Assembly (NCBI RefSeq): GCF_029227915.1
Contig: NC_079889.1
Span: 5,024,001 to 5,088,000, forward strand
Length of the DNA: 64,000 bases
Direction: 5' to 3'
From: Hydractinia symbiolongicarpus
Taxonomy: Eukaryota > Cnidaria > Hydrozoa > Anthoathecata > Hydractiniidae
The position numbers and the translations under genes are program-made. Below are positions 51,757 to 63,500 of the stretch, piece by piece. Within the stretch, counting starts at the first letter, position 1. Every line of letters begins with the position of its first letter. Under the pieces are notes generated by a model. It was not told where the DNA came from. It searched no databases and was given only the letters and a program-made list of their open reading frames with translations.

Positions 51757-51782
51757 CAGGCAGGTGAACCAAGGGATTTACG
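51757..51782 (+). repeat. monomer end with a 1-bp deletion and a lost CACGTG
   Basis: GGTGAACCAAGGGATTTACG replaces GGTGAAACCACGTGATTTACG: one A is missing and the CACGTG core has become CAAGGG. The same monomer also has TCCACTGGTAACC for TCCAATGGTAACC. Three or more changes in about 40 bp stand out against the low divergence nearby. It marks the switch into a block of CCACCGCGCC-core monomers. Confidence 0.75.
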
Positions 51783-52698
51783 TGTGAAGCTTTTATTAGA
51801 CTGCAAAATGCCATATTACGGCCTTTATAGGACTGTGCACGTAGTTAAGAGTGTTGTAAGGCCACGGCGCCAAGGAAAACGACTTGGGACGTTGTAGCGC
51901 ATTGAGACTGGAACGACTAGTCCAATCGTAACCTGCGCAGGCAGCTGAAACCGCGTGATTTACGTCTGCGGCCTTTATTGGACTGCAAAAAGCCATATTA
52001 CGGCTTTTATAGGACTGTGCCCGTAGTAAGGAGTGTTGCAAGGCCACCGCGCCAAGGAAAACCTCTTGGAACGTCGCAGTGCATTGCGACTGAAAGGAAT
52101 AGTACAATAGTAACCTGCGCATGCAGAGGGAACCACGTGATTTACGTGTGAGGCCTTTATGGGACTGCGAAAGGCCATATTACAGCCTTTATAGGATTGT
52201 GCACGTAGTTAAGAGCGTTCTAAGGCGACGTCGCTAATGAAAATAACTTGGGATATTGTAGCGCATTGAGACTTGAAGGAATAGTCCAATGGTAACCTTC
52301 GCAGGCAGGTGAAACCACGTGATTTACGTTTGCCGCCTTTATTGGACTGCAAAAGGCCATATTACGGCCTTTATAGGACTGTGCACGTAGTTAAGAGTGT
52401 TGTAAGGCCAAGGCGCCAAGGAAAACCTCTTGGAACGTTGTAGTGCATTGAGATTTGAAGGAATAGTCCAATGGTAACCTTTGCAGGCAGATGGAACCAC
52501 GTGATTTACGTGTGAGGCCTTTATGAGACTGCAAAAGGCCATATTACAGCCTTTATAGGACTGTGCACGTAGTTAAGAGCGTTCTAAGGCGACGTTGCTA
52601 ATGAAAATAACTTGGGACGTTGTAGCACATTGAGACTGGAAGAAATAGTCCAATGGTAACCTTTGCAGACTGGTGAAACCACTTGATTTACGTGTGAA

Positions 52699-53603
52699 GC
52701 CTTTATTAGACTGCAAAATGCCATATTACGGCCTTTATAGGACTGTGCACGTAGTTAAGAGTAAGGCCATGGCGCTAAGGAAAACCTCTTGGAACGTTGT
52801 AGTGCATTGAGACTGGAAGAAATAGTACAATGGTAAACTGCGCAGGAATATGGAACCACGTGATCTACGTGTGAGGCCTTTATTAGACTGCAAAAGGCCA
52901 TATTACAGCCTTTATAGGAATGTGCACGTAGTTAAGAGCGTTCTAAGGCGACGGCGCTAATGAAAATGACTTGGGACGTTGTAGTGCATTGAGACTGGAA
53001 GAAATAGTACAATGGTAAACTGCGCAGGCAGATTGAACCACGTGATCTACGTGTGAGGCCTTTATTAGACTGCAAAAGGCCATATTACGGCCTTTATAGG
53101 ACTGTGCACGTAGTTAAGAGTGTTGTAAGGCCATGGCGCTAAGGAAAACCTCTTGGAACGTTGTAGTGCATTGAGACTGGAAGTAATAGTACAATGGTAA
53201 ACTGCGCAGGCAGATGGAACCACGTGATCTACGTGTGAGGCCTTTATTAGACTGCAAAAGGCCATATTACAGCCTTTAATGGACTGTGCATGTAGTTAAG
53301 AGTGTTCTAAGGCCTCAGCGCTAAGGAGAACCACTCGGAACGTTGTAGTGCATTAAGACTGGAAGAAATAGTACAATAGTAACCTGCGCAGGCAGATGGA
53401 ACCACGTGATTTATGTGTGAGGCCTTTATTAGACTGCAAAAGGCCATATTACAGCCTTTATAGGACTGTGCACGTAGTTAAGAGCGTTTTAAGGCGACGG
53501 CGCTAATGAAAATGACTTGGGACGTTGTAGCGCAATGAGACTGGAAGGAATAGTACAATGGTAAACTGCGCAGGCAGATGGAACCACGTGATCTACGTGT
53601 GAG
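52699..53603 (+). repeat. 905-bp tandem duplication, copy 1
   Basis: Five monomers minus a 5-bp deletion (AAGAGTAAGGCC for AAGAGTGTTGTAAGGCC, near 52762). It matches 53604-54508 base for base where compared, sharing the deletion, GCAGGAATATGG, GCAGATTGAACC, the AGTAATAG and TTTAATGG variants, TTTATGTGTGAGG and GCGCAATGAG. The left limit is a mismatch at 52698/53603 (A versus G). Confidence 0.88.
53057..53095. repeat. triple-arm inverted repeat GGCCTTT / AAAGGCC / GGCCTTT
   Basis: Clear example of a feature shared by all monomers: GGCCTTT at 53057-53063, AAAGGCC at 53075-53081 and GGCCTTT at 53089-53095. The middle arm can pair with either neighbour, giving two mutually exclusive 7-bp stems with loops of 11 and 7 nt. 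In B monomers the last arm is usually AGCCTTT, leaving a 6-bp stem; in many A monomers the middle arm is AAATGCC, leaving one mismatch. Alternative stems could extrude from supercoiled DNA or form in a transcript. No function is demonstrated. Confidence 0.8.
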
Positions 53604-54572
53604 GCCTTTATTAGACTGCAAAATGCCATATTACGGCCTTTATAGGACTGTGCACGTAGTTAAGAGTAAGGCCATGGCGCTAAGGAAAACCTCTTGGAAC
53701 GTTGTAGTGCATTGAGACTGGAAGAAATAGTACAATGGTAAACTGCGCAGGAATATGGAACCACGTGATCTACGTGTGAGGCCTTTATTAGACTGCAAAA
53801 GGCCATATTACAGCCTTTATAGGAATGTGCACGTAGTTAAGAGCGTTCTAAGGCGACGGCGCTAATGAAAATGACTTGGGACGTTGTAGTGCATTGAGAC
53901 TGGAAGAAATAGTACAATGGTAAACTGCGCAGGCAGATTGAACCACGTGATCTACGTGTGAGGCCTTTATTAGACTGCAAAAGGCCATATTACGGCCTTT
54001 ATAGGACTGTGCACGTAGTTAAGAGTGTTGTAAGGCCATGGCGCTAAGGAAAACCTCTTGGAACGTTGTAGTGCATTGAGACTGGAAGTAATAGTACAAT
54101 GGTAAACTGCGCAGGCAGATGGAACCACGTGATCTACGTGTGAGGCCTTTATTAGACTGCAAAAGGCCATATTACAGCCTTTAATGGACTGTGCATGTAG
54201 TTAAGAGTGTTCTAAGGCCTCAGCGCTAAGGAGAACCACTCGGAACGTTGTAGTGCATTAAGACTGGAAGAAATAGTACAATAGTAACCTGCGCAGGCAG
54301 ATGGAACCACGTGATTTATGTGTGAGGCCTTTATTAGACTGCAAAAGGCCATATTACAGCCTTTATAGGACTGTGCACGTAGTTAAGAGCGTTTTAAGGC
54401 GACGGCGCTAATGAAAATGACTTGGGACGTTGTAGCGCAATGAGACTGGAAGGAATAGTACAATGGTAAACTGCGCAGGCAGATGGAACCACGTGATCTA
54501 CGTGTGAGGCCTTTATTAGACTGCAAAATGCCATATTACGGCCTTTATAGGACTGTGCACGTAGTTAAGAGT
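53604..54572 (+). repeat. 905-bp tandem duplication, copy 2 plus partial third start
   Basis: Direct continuation of copy 1. The 5-bp deletion recurs near 53667. The match to the start of the unit continues past 54508 to about 54572, where the third pass has the normal GTGTTGTAAGG instead of the deletion. So the exchange point lies between 54509 and 54572, within the inverted-repeat and direct-repeat segment of the monomer. Confidence 0.86.
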
Positions 54573-55133
54573 GTTGTAAGGCCACGGCGCCAAGGAAAAC
54601 CTCTTGGAACGTTGTAGTGCATTGAGACTGGAAGGAATAGTCCAATGGTAACATTCGCAGGCAGATGGAACCACGTGATTTACGTGTTAGGCCTTTATTA
54701 GACTGCAAAATGCCATATTACGGCCTTTAAAGGACTGTGCACGTAGTTAAGAGTGTTGTAAGGCCACGGCGCCAAGGAAAACCTCTTGGAACGTTGTAGT
54801 GCATTGAGACTGGAAGGAATAGTCCAATGGTAACATTCGCAGGCAGATGGAACCACATGATTTACGTGTGAGGCCTTTATTAGACTGCAAAAGGCCATAT
54901 TACAGCCTTTATAGGACTGTGCACGTAGTTAAGAGCGTTCTAAGGCGACGGCGCTAATGAAAATGACTTGGGACGTTGTAGCGCATTGAGACTGGAAGGA
55001 ATAGTCCAATGGTAAACTTCGCAGGCAGGTGAAACCACGTGATTTACGTGTGAGGCCTTTATTAGACTGCAAAAGGCCATATTACAGCCTTTATAGGAAT
55101 GTGCACGTAGTTAAGAGCGTTCTAAGGCGACGG

Positions 55134-58100
55134 CGCTAATGAAAATGACTTGGGACGTTGTAGTGCATTGAGACTGGAAGAAATAGTACAATGGTAAACT
55201 GCGCAGGCAGATTGAACCACGTGATCTACGTGTGAGGCCTTTATTAGACTGCAAAAGACCATATTACAGCCTTTATAGGACTGTGCACGTAGTTAAGAGC
55301 GTTCTAAGGCGATGGCGCTAATGAAAATGACTTTGGACGTTGTAGCGCATTGAGACTGGAACGTCTAGTCCAATGATAACTTGCGCAGGCAGCTGAAACC
55401 GCTTGATTTACGTCTGCCGCTTTTATTGGACTGCAAAAGGCCATATTACGGCCTTTATAGGACTGTGCACGTAGTTAAGAGTGTTGTAAGTCCAAGGCGC
55501 CAAGGAAAACCTCTTGGAACGTTGTAGTGCATTGAGATTTGAAGGAATAGTCCAATAGTAACCTTTGCAGGCAGATGGAACCACGTGATTTACGTGTGAG
55601 GCCTTTATAAGACTGCAAAAGGCCATATTACAGCCTTTATAGGACTGTGCACGTAGTTAAGAGCGTTCTAAGGCGACGTCGCTAATGAAAATAACTTGGG
55701 ACGTTGTAGTGCATTGAGACTGGAAGAAATAGTCCAATGGTAACATTCGCAGGCAGATGGAACCACGTGATTTACGTGTGGGGCCTTTATTAGACTGCAA
55801 AACTCTATATTACGGCCTTTATAGGACTGTGCACGTAGTTAAGAGTGTTGTAAGGCCACGGCGCCAAGGAAAACCTCTTGGAACGTTGTAGTGCATTAAG
55901 ACTGGAAGAAATAGTACAATAGTAACCTGCGCAGGCAGATGGAACCACGTGATTTACGTGTGAGGTCTTTATTAGACTGCAAAAGGCCATATTACAGCCT
56001 TTATAGGACTGTGCACGTAGTTAAGAGCGTTTTAAGGCGACGGCGCTAATGAAAATGACTTGGGACGTTGTAGCGCATTGAGACTGGAAGGAATAGTCCA
56101 ATGGTAACCTTCGCAGGCAGGTGAAACCACGTGATTTACGTGTGAAGCCTTTATTAGACTGCAAAATGCCATATTACGGCCTTTATAGGACTGTGCACGT
56201 AGTTAAGAGTGTTGTAAGGCCACGGCGCCAAGGAAAACCTCTTGGAACGTTGTAGTGCATTGAGACTGGAAGAAATAGTCCAATGGTAACATTCGCAGGC
56301 AGATGGAACCACGTGATTTACGTGTGGGGCCTTTATTAGACTGCAAAACTCTATATTACGGCCTTTATAGGACTGTGCACGTAGTTAAGAGTGTTGTAAG
56401 GCCACGGCGCCAAGGAAAACCTCTTGGAACGTTGTAGTGCATTGAGACTGGAAGGAATAGTCCAATGGTAACATTCGCAGGCAGATGGAACCACGTGATT
56501 TACGTGTGAGGCCTTTATTAGACTGCAAAAGGCCATATTACAGCCTTTATAGGACTGTGCACGTAGTTAAGAGCGTTCTAAGGCGACGGCGCTAATGAAA
56601 ATGACTTGGGACGTTGTAGTGCATTGAGACTGGAAGGAATAGTCCAATGGTAAACTTCGCAGGCAGGTGAAACCACGTGATTTACGTGTGAGGCCTTTAT
56701 TAGACTGCAAAAGGCCATATTACAGCCTTTATAGGAATGTGCACGTAGTTAAGAGCGTTCTAAGGCGACGGCGCAAATGAAAATGACTTGGGACGTTGTA
56801 GTGCATTGAGACTGGAAGAAATAGTACAATGGTAAACTGCGCAGGCAGATGGAACCACGTGATCTACGTGTGAGGCCTTTATTAGACTGCCAAAGGCCAT
56901 ATTACAGCCTTTATAGGACTGTGCACGTAGTTAAGAGCGTTCTAAGGCGATGGCGCTAATGAAAATGACTTTTGACGTTGTAGCGCATTGAGACTGGAAC
57001 GTCTAGTCATATGGTAACCTACGCAGGCAGCTGAAACCGCGTGATTTACGTTTGCCGCCTTTATTGGACTGCAAAAGGCCATATTACGGCCTTTATAGGA
57101 CTGTGCACGTAGTTAAGAGTGTTGTAAGGCCAAGGCGCCAAGGAAAACCTCTTGGAACGTTGTAGTGCATTGAGATTTGAAGGAATAGTCCAATGGTAAC
57201 CTTTGCAGGCAGATGGAACCACGTGATTTACGTGTGAGGCCTTTATGAGACTGCAAAAGGCCATATTACAGCCTTTATAGGACTGTGCACGTAGTTAAGA
57301 GCGTTCTAAGGCGACGTTGCTAATGAAAATAACTTGGGACGTTGTAGCACATTGAGACTGGAAGAAATAGTCCAATGGTAACCTTTGCAGACTGGTGAAA
57401 CCACTTGATTTACGTGTGAAGCCTTTATTAGACTGCAAAAGGCCATATTACGGCCTTTATAGGACTGTGCACGTAGTTAAGAGTGTTGTAAGGCCATGGC
57501 GCTAAGGAAAACCTCTTGGAACGTTGAAGTGCATTAAGACTGGAAGAAATGGTACAATGGTAACCTGCGCAGGCAGATGGAACCACGTGATCTACGTGTG
57601 AGGCCTTTATTAGACTCCAAAAGGCCATATTACAGCCTTTATAGGACTGTGCACGTAGTTAAGAGCGTTCTAAGGCGATGGCGCTAATGAAAATGACTTG
57701 GGACGTTGTAGCGCATTGAGACTGGAACAACTAGTCCAATAGTAACCTGCGCAGGCAGGTGAAACCACGTGATTTACGTGTCAGGCCTTTATTAGACTGC
57801 AAAAGGCCATATTACAGCCTTTATAGGACTGTGCACGTAGTTAAGAGCGTTCTAAGGCGACGTCGCTAATGAAAATAACTTGGGACGTTGTAGCGCATTG
57901 AGACTTGAAGGAATAGTCCAATGGTAACCTTCGCAGGCAGGTGAAACCACGTGATTTACGTGTGAAGCCTTTATTAGACTGCAAAATGCCATATTACGGC
58001 CTTTATAGGACTGTGCACGTAGTTAAGAGTGTTGTAAGGCCATGGCGCTAAGGAAAACCTCTTGGAACGTTGTGGTGCATTGAGACTGGAAGAAATAGTA

Positions 58101-60593
58101 CAATGGTAAACTGCGCAGGCAGGTAAAACCACGTGATTTACGTGTGAAGCCTTTATTAGACTGCAAAATGCCATATTACGGCCTTTATAGGACTGTGCAC
58201 GTAGTTAAGAGTGTTGTAAGGCCATGGCACTAAGGAAAACCTCTTGGAACGTTGTAGTGCATTGAAACTGGAAGAAATAGTACAATGGTAAACTGCGCAG
58301 GCAGATGGAACCACGTGATCTACGTGTGAGGCCTTTATTAGACTGCAAAATGCCATATTACAGCCTTTATAGGACTGTGCACGTAGTTAAGAGCGTTCTG
58401 AGGCGATGGCGCTAATGAAAAAGACTTTGGACGTTGTAGCGCATTGAGACTGGAACGTCTAGTCCAATGATAACCTGCGCAGGCAGCTGAAACCGCGTGA
58501 TTTACGTCTGCCGCCTTTATTGGACTGCAAAAGGCCATATTACGGCCTTTATAGGACTGTGCACGTAGTTAAGAGTGTTGTAAGGCCAAGGCGCCAAGGA
58601 AAACCTCTTGGAACGTTGTAGTGCATTGAGATTTGAAGGAATAGTCCAATGGTAACCTTTGCAGGCAGATGGAACCACGTGATTTACGTGTGAGGCCTTT
58701 ATGAGACTGCAAAAGGCCAAATTACAGCCTTTATAGGACTGTGCACGTAGTTAAGAGCGTTCTAAGGCGACGTCGCTAATGAAAATAACTTGGGACGTTG
58801 TAGCACATTGAGACTGGAAGAAATAGTCCAATGGTAACCTTTGCAGACTGGTGAAACCACTTGATTTACGTGTGAAGCCTTTATTAGACTGCAAAAGGCC
58901 ATATTACGGCCTTTATAGGACTGTGCACGTAGTTAAGAGTGTTGTAAGGCCATGGCGCTAAGGAAAACCTCTTGGAACGTTGAAGTGCATTAAGACTGGA
59001 AGAAATAGTACAATGGTAACCTGCGCAGGCAGATGGAACCACGTGATCTACGTGTAAGGCCTTTATTAGACTGCAAAAGGCCATATTACAGACTTTATAG
59101 GACTGTGCACGTAGTTAAGAGCGTTCTAAGGCGATGGCGCTAATGAAAATGACTTGGGACGTTGTAGCGCATTGAGACTGGAACAACTAGTCCAATAGTA
59201 ACCTGCGCAGGCAGGTGAAACCACGTGATTTACGTGTCAGGCCTTTATGAGACTGCAAAAGGCCATATTACAGCCTTTATAAGACTGTGCACGTAGTTAA
59301 GAGCGTTCTAAGGCGACGTCGCTAATGAAAATAACTTGGAACGTTGTAGTGCATTGAAACTGGAAGAAATAGTACAATGGTAAACTGCGCAGGCAGATGG
59401 AACCACGTGATCTACGTGTGAGACCTTTATTAGACTGCAAAATGCCATATTACGGCCCTTATAGGACTGTGCACGTAGTTAAGAGTGTTGTAAGGCCACG
59501 GCGCCAAGGAAAACCTCTTGGAACGTTGTAGTGCATTGAGACTGGAACGTCTAGTCCAATGGTAACCTGCGCAGGCAGCTGAAACCGCGTGATTTACGTC
59601 TGCGGCCTTTATTGGACTGCAAAAGGCCATAATACGGCCATTATAGGATTGTGAACGTAGTTAAGAGTGTTCTAAGGCAACGGCGCTAATGAAAACGACT
59701 TGGGACGTTGTAGCGCATTGAGACTGGAACGACTAGTCCAATCGTAACCTGTGCAGGCAGCTGAAACCGCGTGATTTACGTCTGCGGCCTTTATTGGACT
59801 GCAAAAGGCCATATTACGGCTTTTATAGGACTGTGCACGTAGTTAAGAGTGTTGCAAGGCCACCGCGCCAAGGAAAACCTCTTGGAACGTCGCAGTGCAT
59901 TGCGACTGGAAGGAATAGTACAATAGTAACCTGCGCAGGCAGGTGAAACCACGTGATTTACGTGTGAAGCCTTTATTAGACTGCAAAATGCCATATTACG
60001 GCCTTTATAGGACTGTGCACGTAGTTAAGAGTGTTGTAAAGCCATGGCGCCAAGGAAAACCTCTTGGAACGTTGAAGTGCATTAAGACTGGAAGAAATAG
60101 TACAATGTTAACCTGCGCAGGCAGATGGAACCACGTGATCTACGTGTGAGGCCTTTATTAGACTGCAAAAGGCCATATTACAGCCTTTATAGGACTGTGC
60201 ACGTAGTTAAGAGCGTTCTAAGGCGATGGCGCTAATGAAAATGACTTGGGACGTTATAGCGCATTGAGACTGGAACAACTAGTCCAATAGTAACCTGCGC
60301 AGGCAGGTGAAATCACGTGATTTACGTGTCAGGCCTTTATTAGACTGCAAAGTGCCATATTACGGCCTTTATAGGACTGTGCACGTAGTAAAGAGTGTTG
60401 TAAGGCCATGGCGCTAAGGAAAACCTCTTGGAACGTTGTAGTGCATTGAGACTGGAAGTAATAGTACAATGGTAAACTGCGCAGGCAGGTGGAACCACGT
60501 GATCTACGTGTGAGGATTTTATTAGACTGCAAAATGCCATATTACGGCCTTTATAGGACTGTGCACGTAGTTAAGAACGTTCTAAGGCGACGT
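55134..60593 (+). repeat. 5460-bp (30-monomer) tandem duplication, copy 1
   Basis: Matches 60594-64000. Offset is 5460 bp up to about 55640 and 5278 bp after, because this copy has one more monomer (about 55641-55822). Shared private variants include CAGATTGAACC, AAAAGACC, GATAACTTGCGC, CGCTTGATTTACG, CCGCTTTTATTGG, GTAAGTCCAAGG, CAAAACTCTATATTACGG, CTAGTCATATGG, ATGGTACAATGG, GACTCCAAAAGG and GTTCTGAGGCGATGG. Confidence 0.87.
55778..56357 (+). repeat. 3-monomer (546-bp) local repeat marked by CTCTATATTAC
   Basis: The private string GTGGGGCC, then GACTGCAAAACTCTATATTAC, occurs near 55778-55811 and again 546 bp later at 56324-56357; a further copy at 61602-61636 belongs to copy 2 of the 5460-bp duplication. 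The variant replaces AAAATGCCATATTAC and removes the middle inverted-repeat arm. In copy 2 the first of the pair is missing, in the monomer lost there. Confidence 0.8.
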
Positions 60594-63500
60594 CGCTAAT
60601 GAAAATGACTTGGGACGTTGTAGTGCATTGAGACTGGAAGAAATAGTACAATGGTAAACTGCGCAGGCAGATTGAACCACGTGATCTACGTGTGAGGCCT
60701 TTATTAGACTGCAAAAGACCATATTACAGCCTTTATAGGACTGTGCACGTAGTTAAGAGTGTTCTAAGGCGATGGCGCTAATGAAAATGACTTTGGACGT
60801 TGTAGCGCATTGAGACTGGAACGTCTAGTCCAATGATAACTTGCGCAGGCAGCTGAAACCGCTTGATTTACGTCTGCCGCTTTTATTGGACTGCAAAAGG
60901 CCATATTACGGCCTTTATAGGACTGTGCACGTAGTTAAGAGTGTTGTAAGTCCAAGGCGCCAAGGAAAACCTCTTGGAACCTTGTAGTGCATTGAGATTT
61001 GAAGGAATAGTCCAATAGTAACCTTTGCAGGCAGATGGAACCACGTGATTTACGTGTGAGGCCTTTATAAGACTGCAAAAGGCCATATTACAGCCTTTAT
61101 AGGACTGTGCACGTAGTTAAGAGTGTTGTAAGGCCACGGCGCCAAGGAAAACCTCTTGGAACGTTGTAGTGCATTAAGACTGGAAGAAATAGTACAATAG
61201 TAACCTGCGCAGGCAGATGGAACCACGTGATTTACGTGTGAGGTCTTTATTAGACTGCAAAAGGCCATATTACAGCCTTTATAGGACTGTGCACGTAGTT
61301 AAGAGCGTTTTAAGGCGACGGCGCTAATGAAAATGACTTGGGACGTTGTAGCGCATTGAGACTGGAAGGAATAGTCCAATGGTAACCTTCGCAGGCAGGT
61401 GAAACCACGTGATTTACGTGTGAAGCCTTTATTAGACTGCAAAATGCCATATTACGGCCTTTATAGGACTGTGCACGTAGTTAAGAGTGTTGTAAGGCCA
61501 CGGCGCCAAGGAAAACCTCTTGGAACGTTGTAGTGCATTGAGACTGGAAGAAATAGTCCAATGGTAACATTCGCAGGCAGATGGAACCACGTGATTTACG
61601 TGTGGGGCCTTTATTAGACTGCAAAACTCTATATTACGGCCTTTATAGGACTGTGCACGTAGTTAAGAGTGTTGTAAGGCCACGGCGCCAAGGAAAACCT
61701 CTTGGAACGTTGTAGTGCATTGAGACTGGAAGGAATAGTCCAATGGTAACATTCGCAGGCAGATGGAACCACGTGATTTACGTGTGAGGCCTTTATTAGA
61801 CTGCAAAAGGCCATATTACAGCCTTTATAGGACTGTGCACGTAGTTAAGAGCGTTCTAAGGCGACGGCGCTAATGAAAATGACTTGGGACGTTGTAGTGC
61901 ATTGAGACTGGAAGGAATAGTCCAATGGTAAACTTCGCAGGCAGGTGAAACCACGTGATTTACGTGTGAGGCCTTTATTAGACTGCAAAAGGCCATATTA
62001 CAGCCTTTATAGGAATGTGCACGTAGTTAAGAGCGTTCTAAGGCGACGGCGCAAATGAAAATGACTTGGGACGTTGTAGTGCATTGAGACTGGAAGAAAT
62101 AGTACAATGGTAAACTGCGCAGGCAGATGGAACCACGTGATCTACGTGTGAGGCCTTTATTAGACTGCAAAAGGCCATATTACAGCCTTTATAGGACTGT
62201 GCACGTAGTTAAGAGCGTTCTAAGGCGATGGCGCTAATGAAAATGACTTTTGACGTTGTAGCGCATTGAGACTGGAACGTCTAGTCATATGGTAACCTAC
62301 GCAGGCAGCTGAAACCGCGTGATTTACGTTTGCCGCCTTTATTGGACTGCAAAAGGCCATATTACGGCCTTTATAGGACTGTGCACGTAGTTAAGAGTGT
62401 TGTAAGGCCAAGGCGCCAAGGAAAACCTCTTGGAACGTTGTAGTGCATTGAGATTTGAAGGAATAGTCCAATGGTAACCTTTGCAGGCAGATGGAACCAC
62501 GTGATTTACGTGTGAGGCCTTTATGAGACTGCAAAAGGCCATATTACAGCCTTTATAGGACTGTGCACGTAGTTAAGAGCGTTCTAAGGCGACGTTGCTA
62601 ATGAAAATAACTTGGGACGTTGTAGCACATTGAGACTGGAAGAAATAGTCCAATGGTAACCTTTGCAGACTGGTGAAACCACTTGATTTACGTGTGAAGC
62701 CTTTATTAGACTGCAAAAGGCCATATTACGGCCTTTATAGGACTGTGCACGTAGTTAAGAGTGTTGTAAGGCCATGGCGCTAAGGAAAACCTCTTGGAAC
62801 GTTGAAGTGCATTAAGACTGGAAGAAATGGTACAATGGTAACCTGCGCAGGCAGATGGAACCACGTGATCTACGTGTGAGGCCTTTATTAGACTCCAAAA
62901 GGCCATATTACAGCCTTTATAGGACTGTGCACGTAGTTAAGAGCGTTCTAAGGCGATGGCGCTAATGAAAATGACTTGGGACGTTGTAGCGCATTGAGAC
63001 TGGAACAACTAGTCCAATAGTAACCTGCGCAGGCAGGTGAAACCACGTGATTTACGTGTCAGGCCTTTATGAGACTGCAAAAGGCCATATTACAGCCTTT
63101 ATAGGACTGTGCACGTAGTTAAGAGCGTTCTAAGGCGACGTCGCTAATGAAAATAACTTGGGACGTTGTAGCGCATTGAGACTTGAAGGAATAGTCCAAT
63201 GGTAACCTTCGCAGGCAGGTGAAACCACGTGATTTACGTGTGAAGCCTTTATTAGACTGCAAAATGCCATATTACGGCCTTTATAGGACTGTGCACGTAG
63301 TTAAGAGTGTTGTAAGGCCATGGCGCTAAGGAAAACCTCTTGGAACGTTGTAGTGCATTGAGACTGGAAGAAATAGTACAATGGTAAACTGCGCAGGCAG
63401 GTAAAACCACGTGATTTACGTGTGAAGCCTTTATTAGACTGCAAAATGCCATATTACGGCCTTTATAGGACTGTGCACGTAGTTAAGAGTGTTGTAAGGC

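Noticed and set aside
51796-52122. 108-codon minus-strand frame, the longest in the window
   Set aside because: It arises because a G to T change (GCATGCAG for GCAGGCAG) makes a new start upstream and then runs into the usual satellite frame at 51975-52178 region sequence. It is a chance fusion of two satellite frames.
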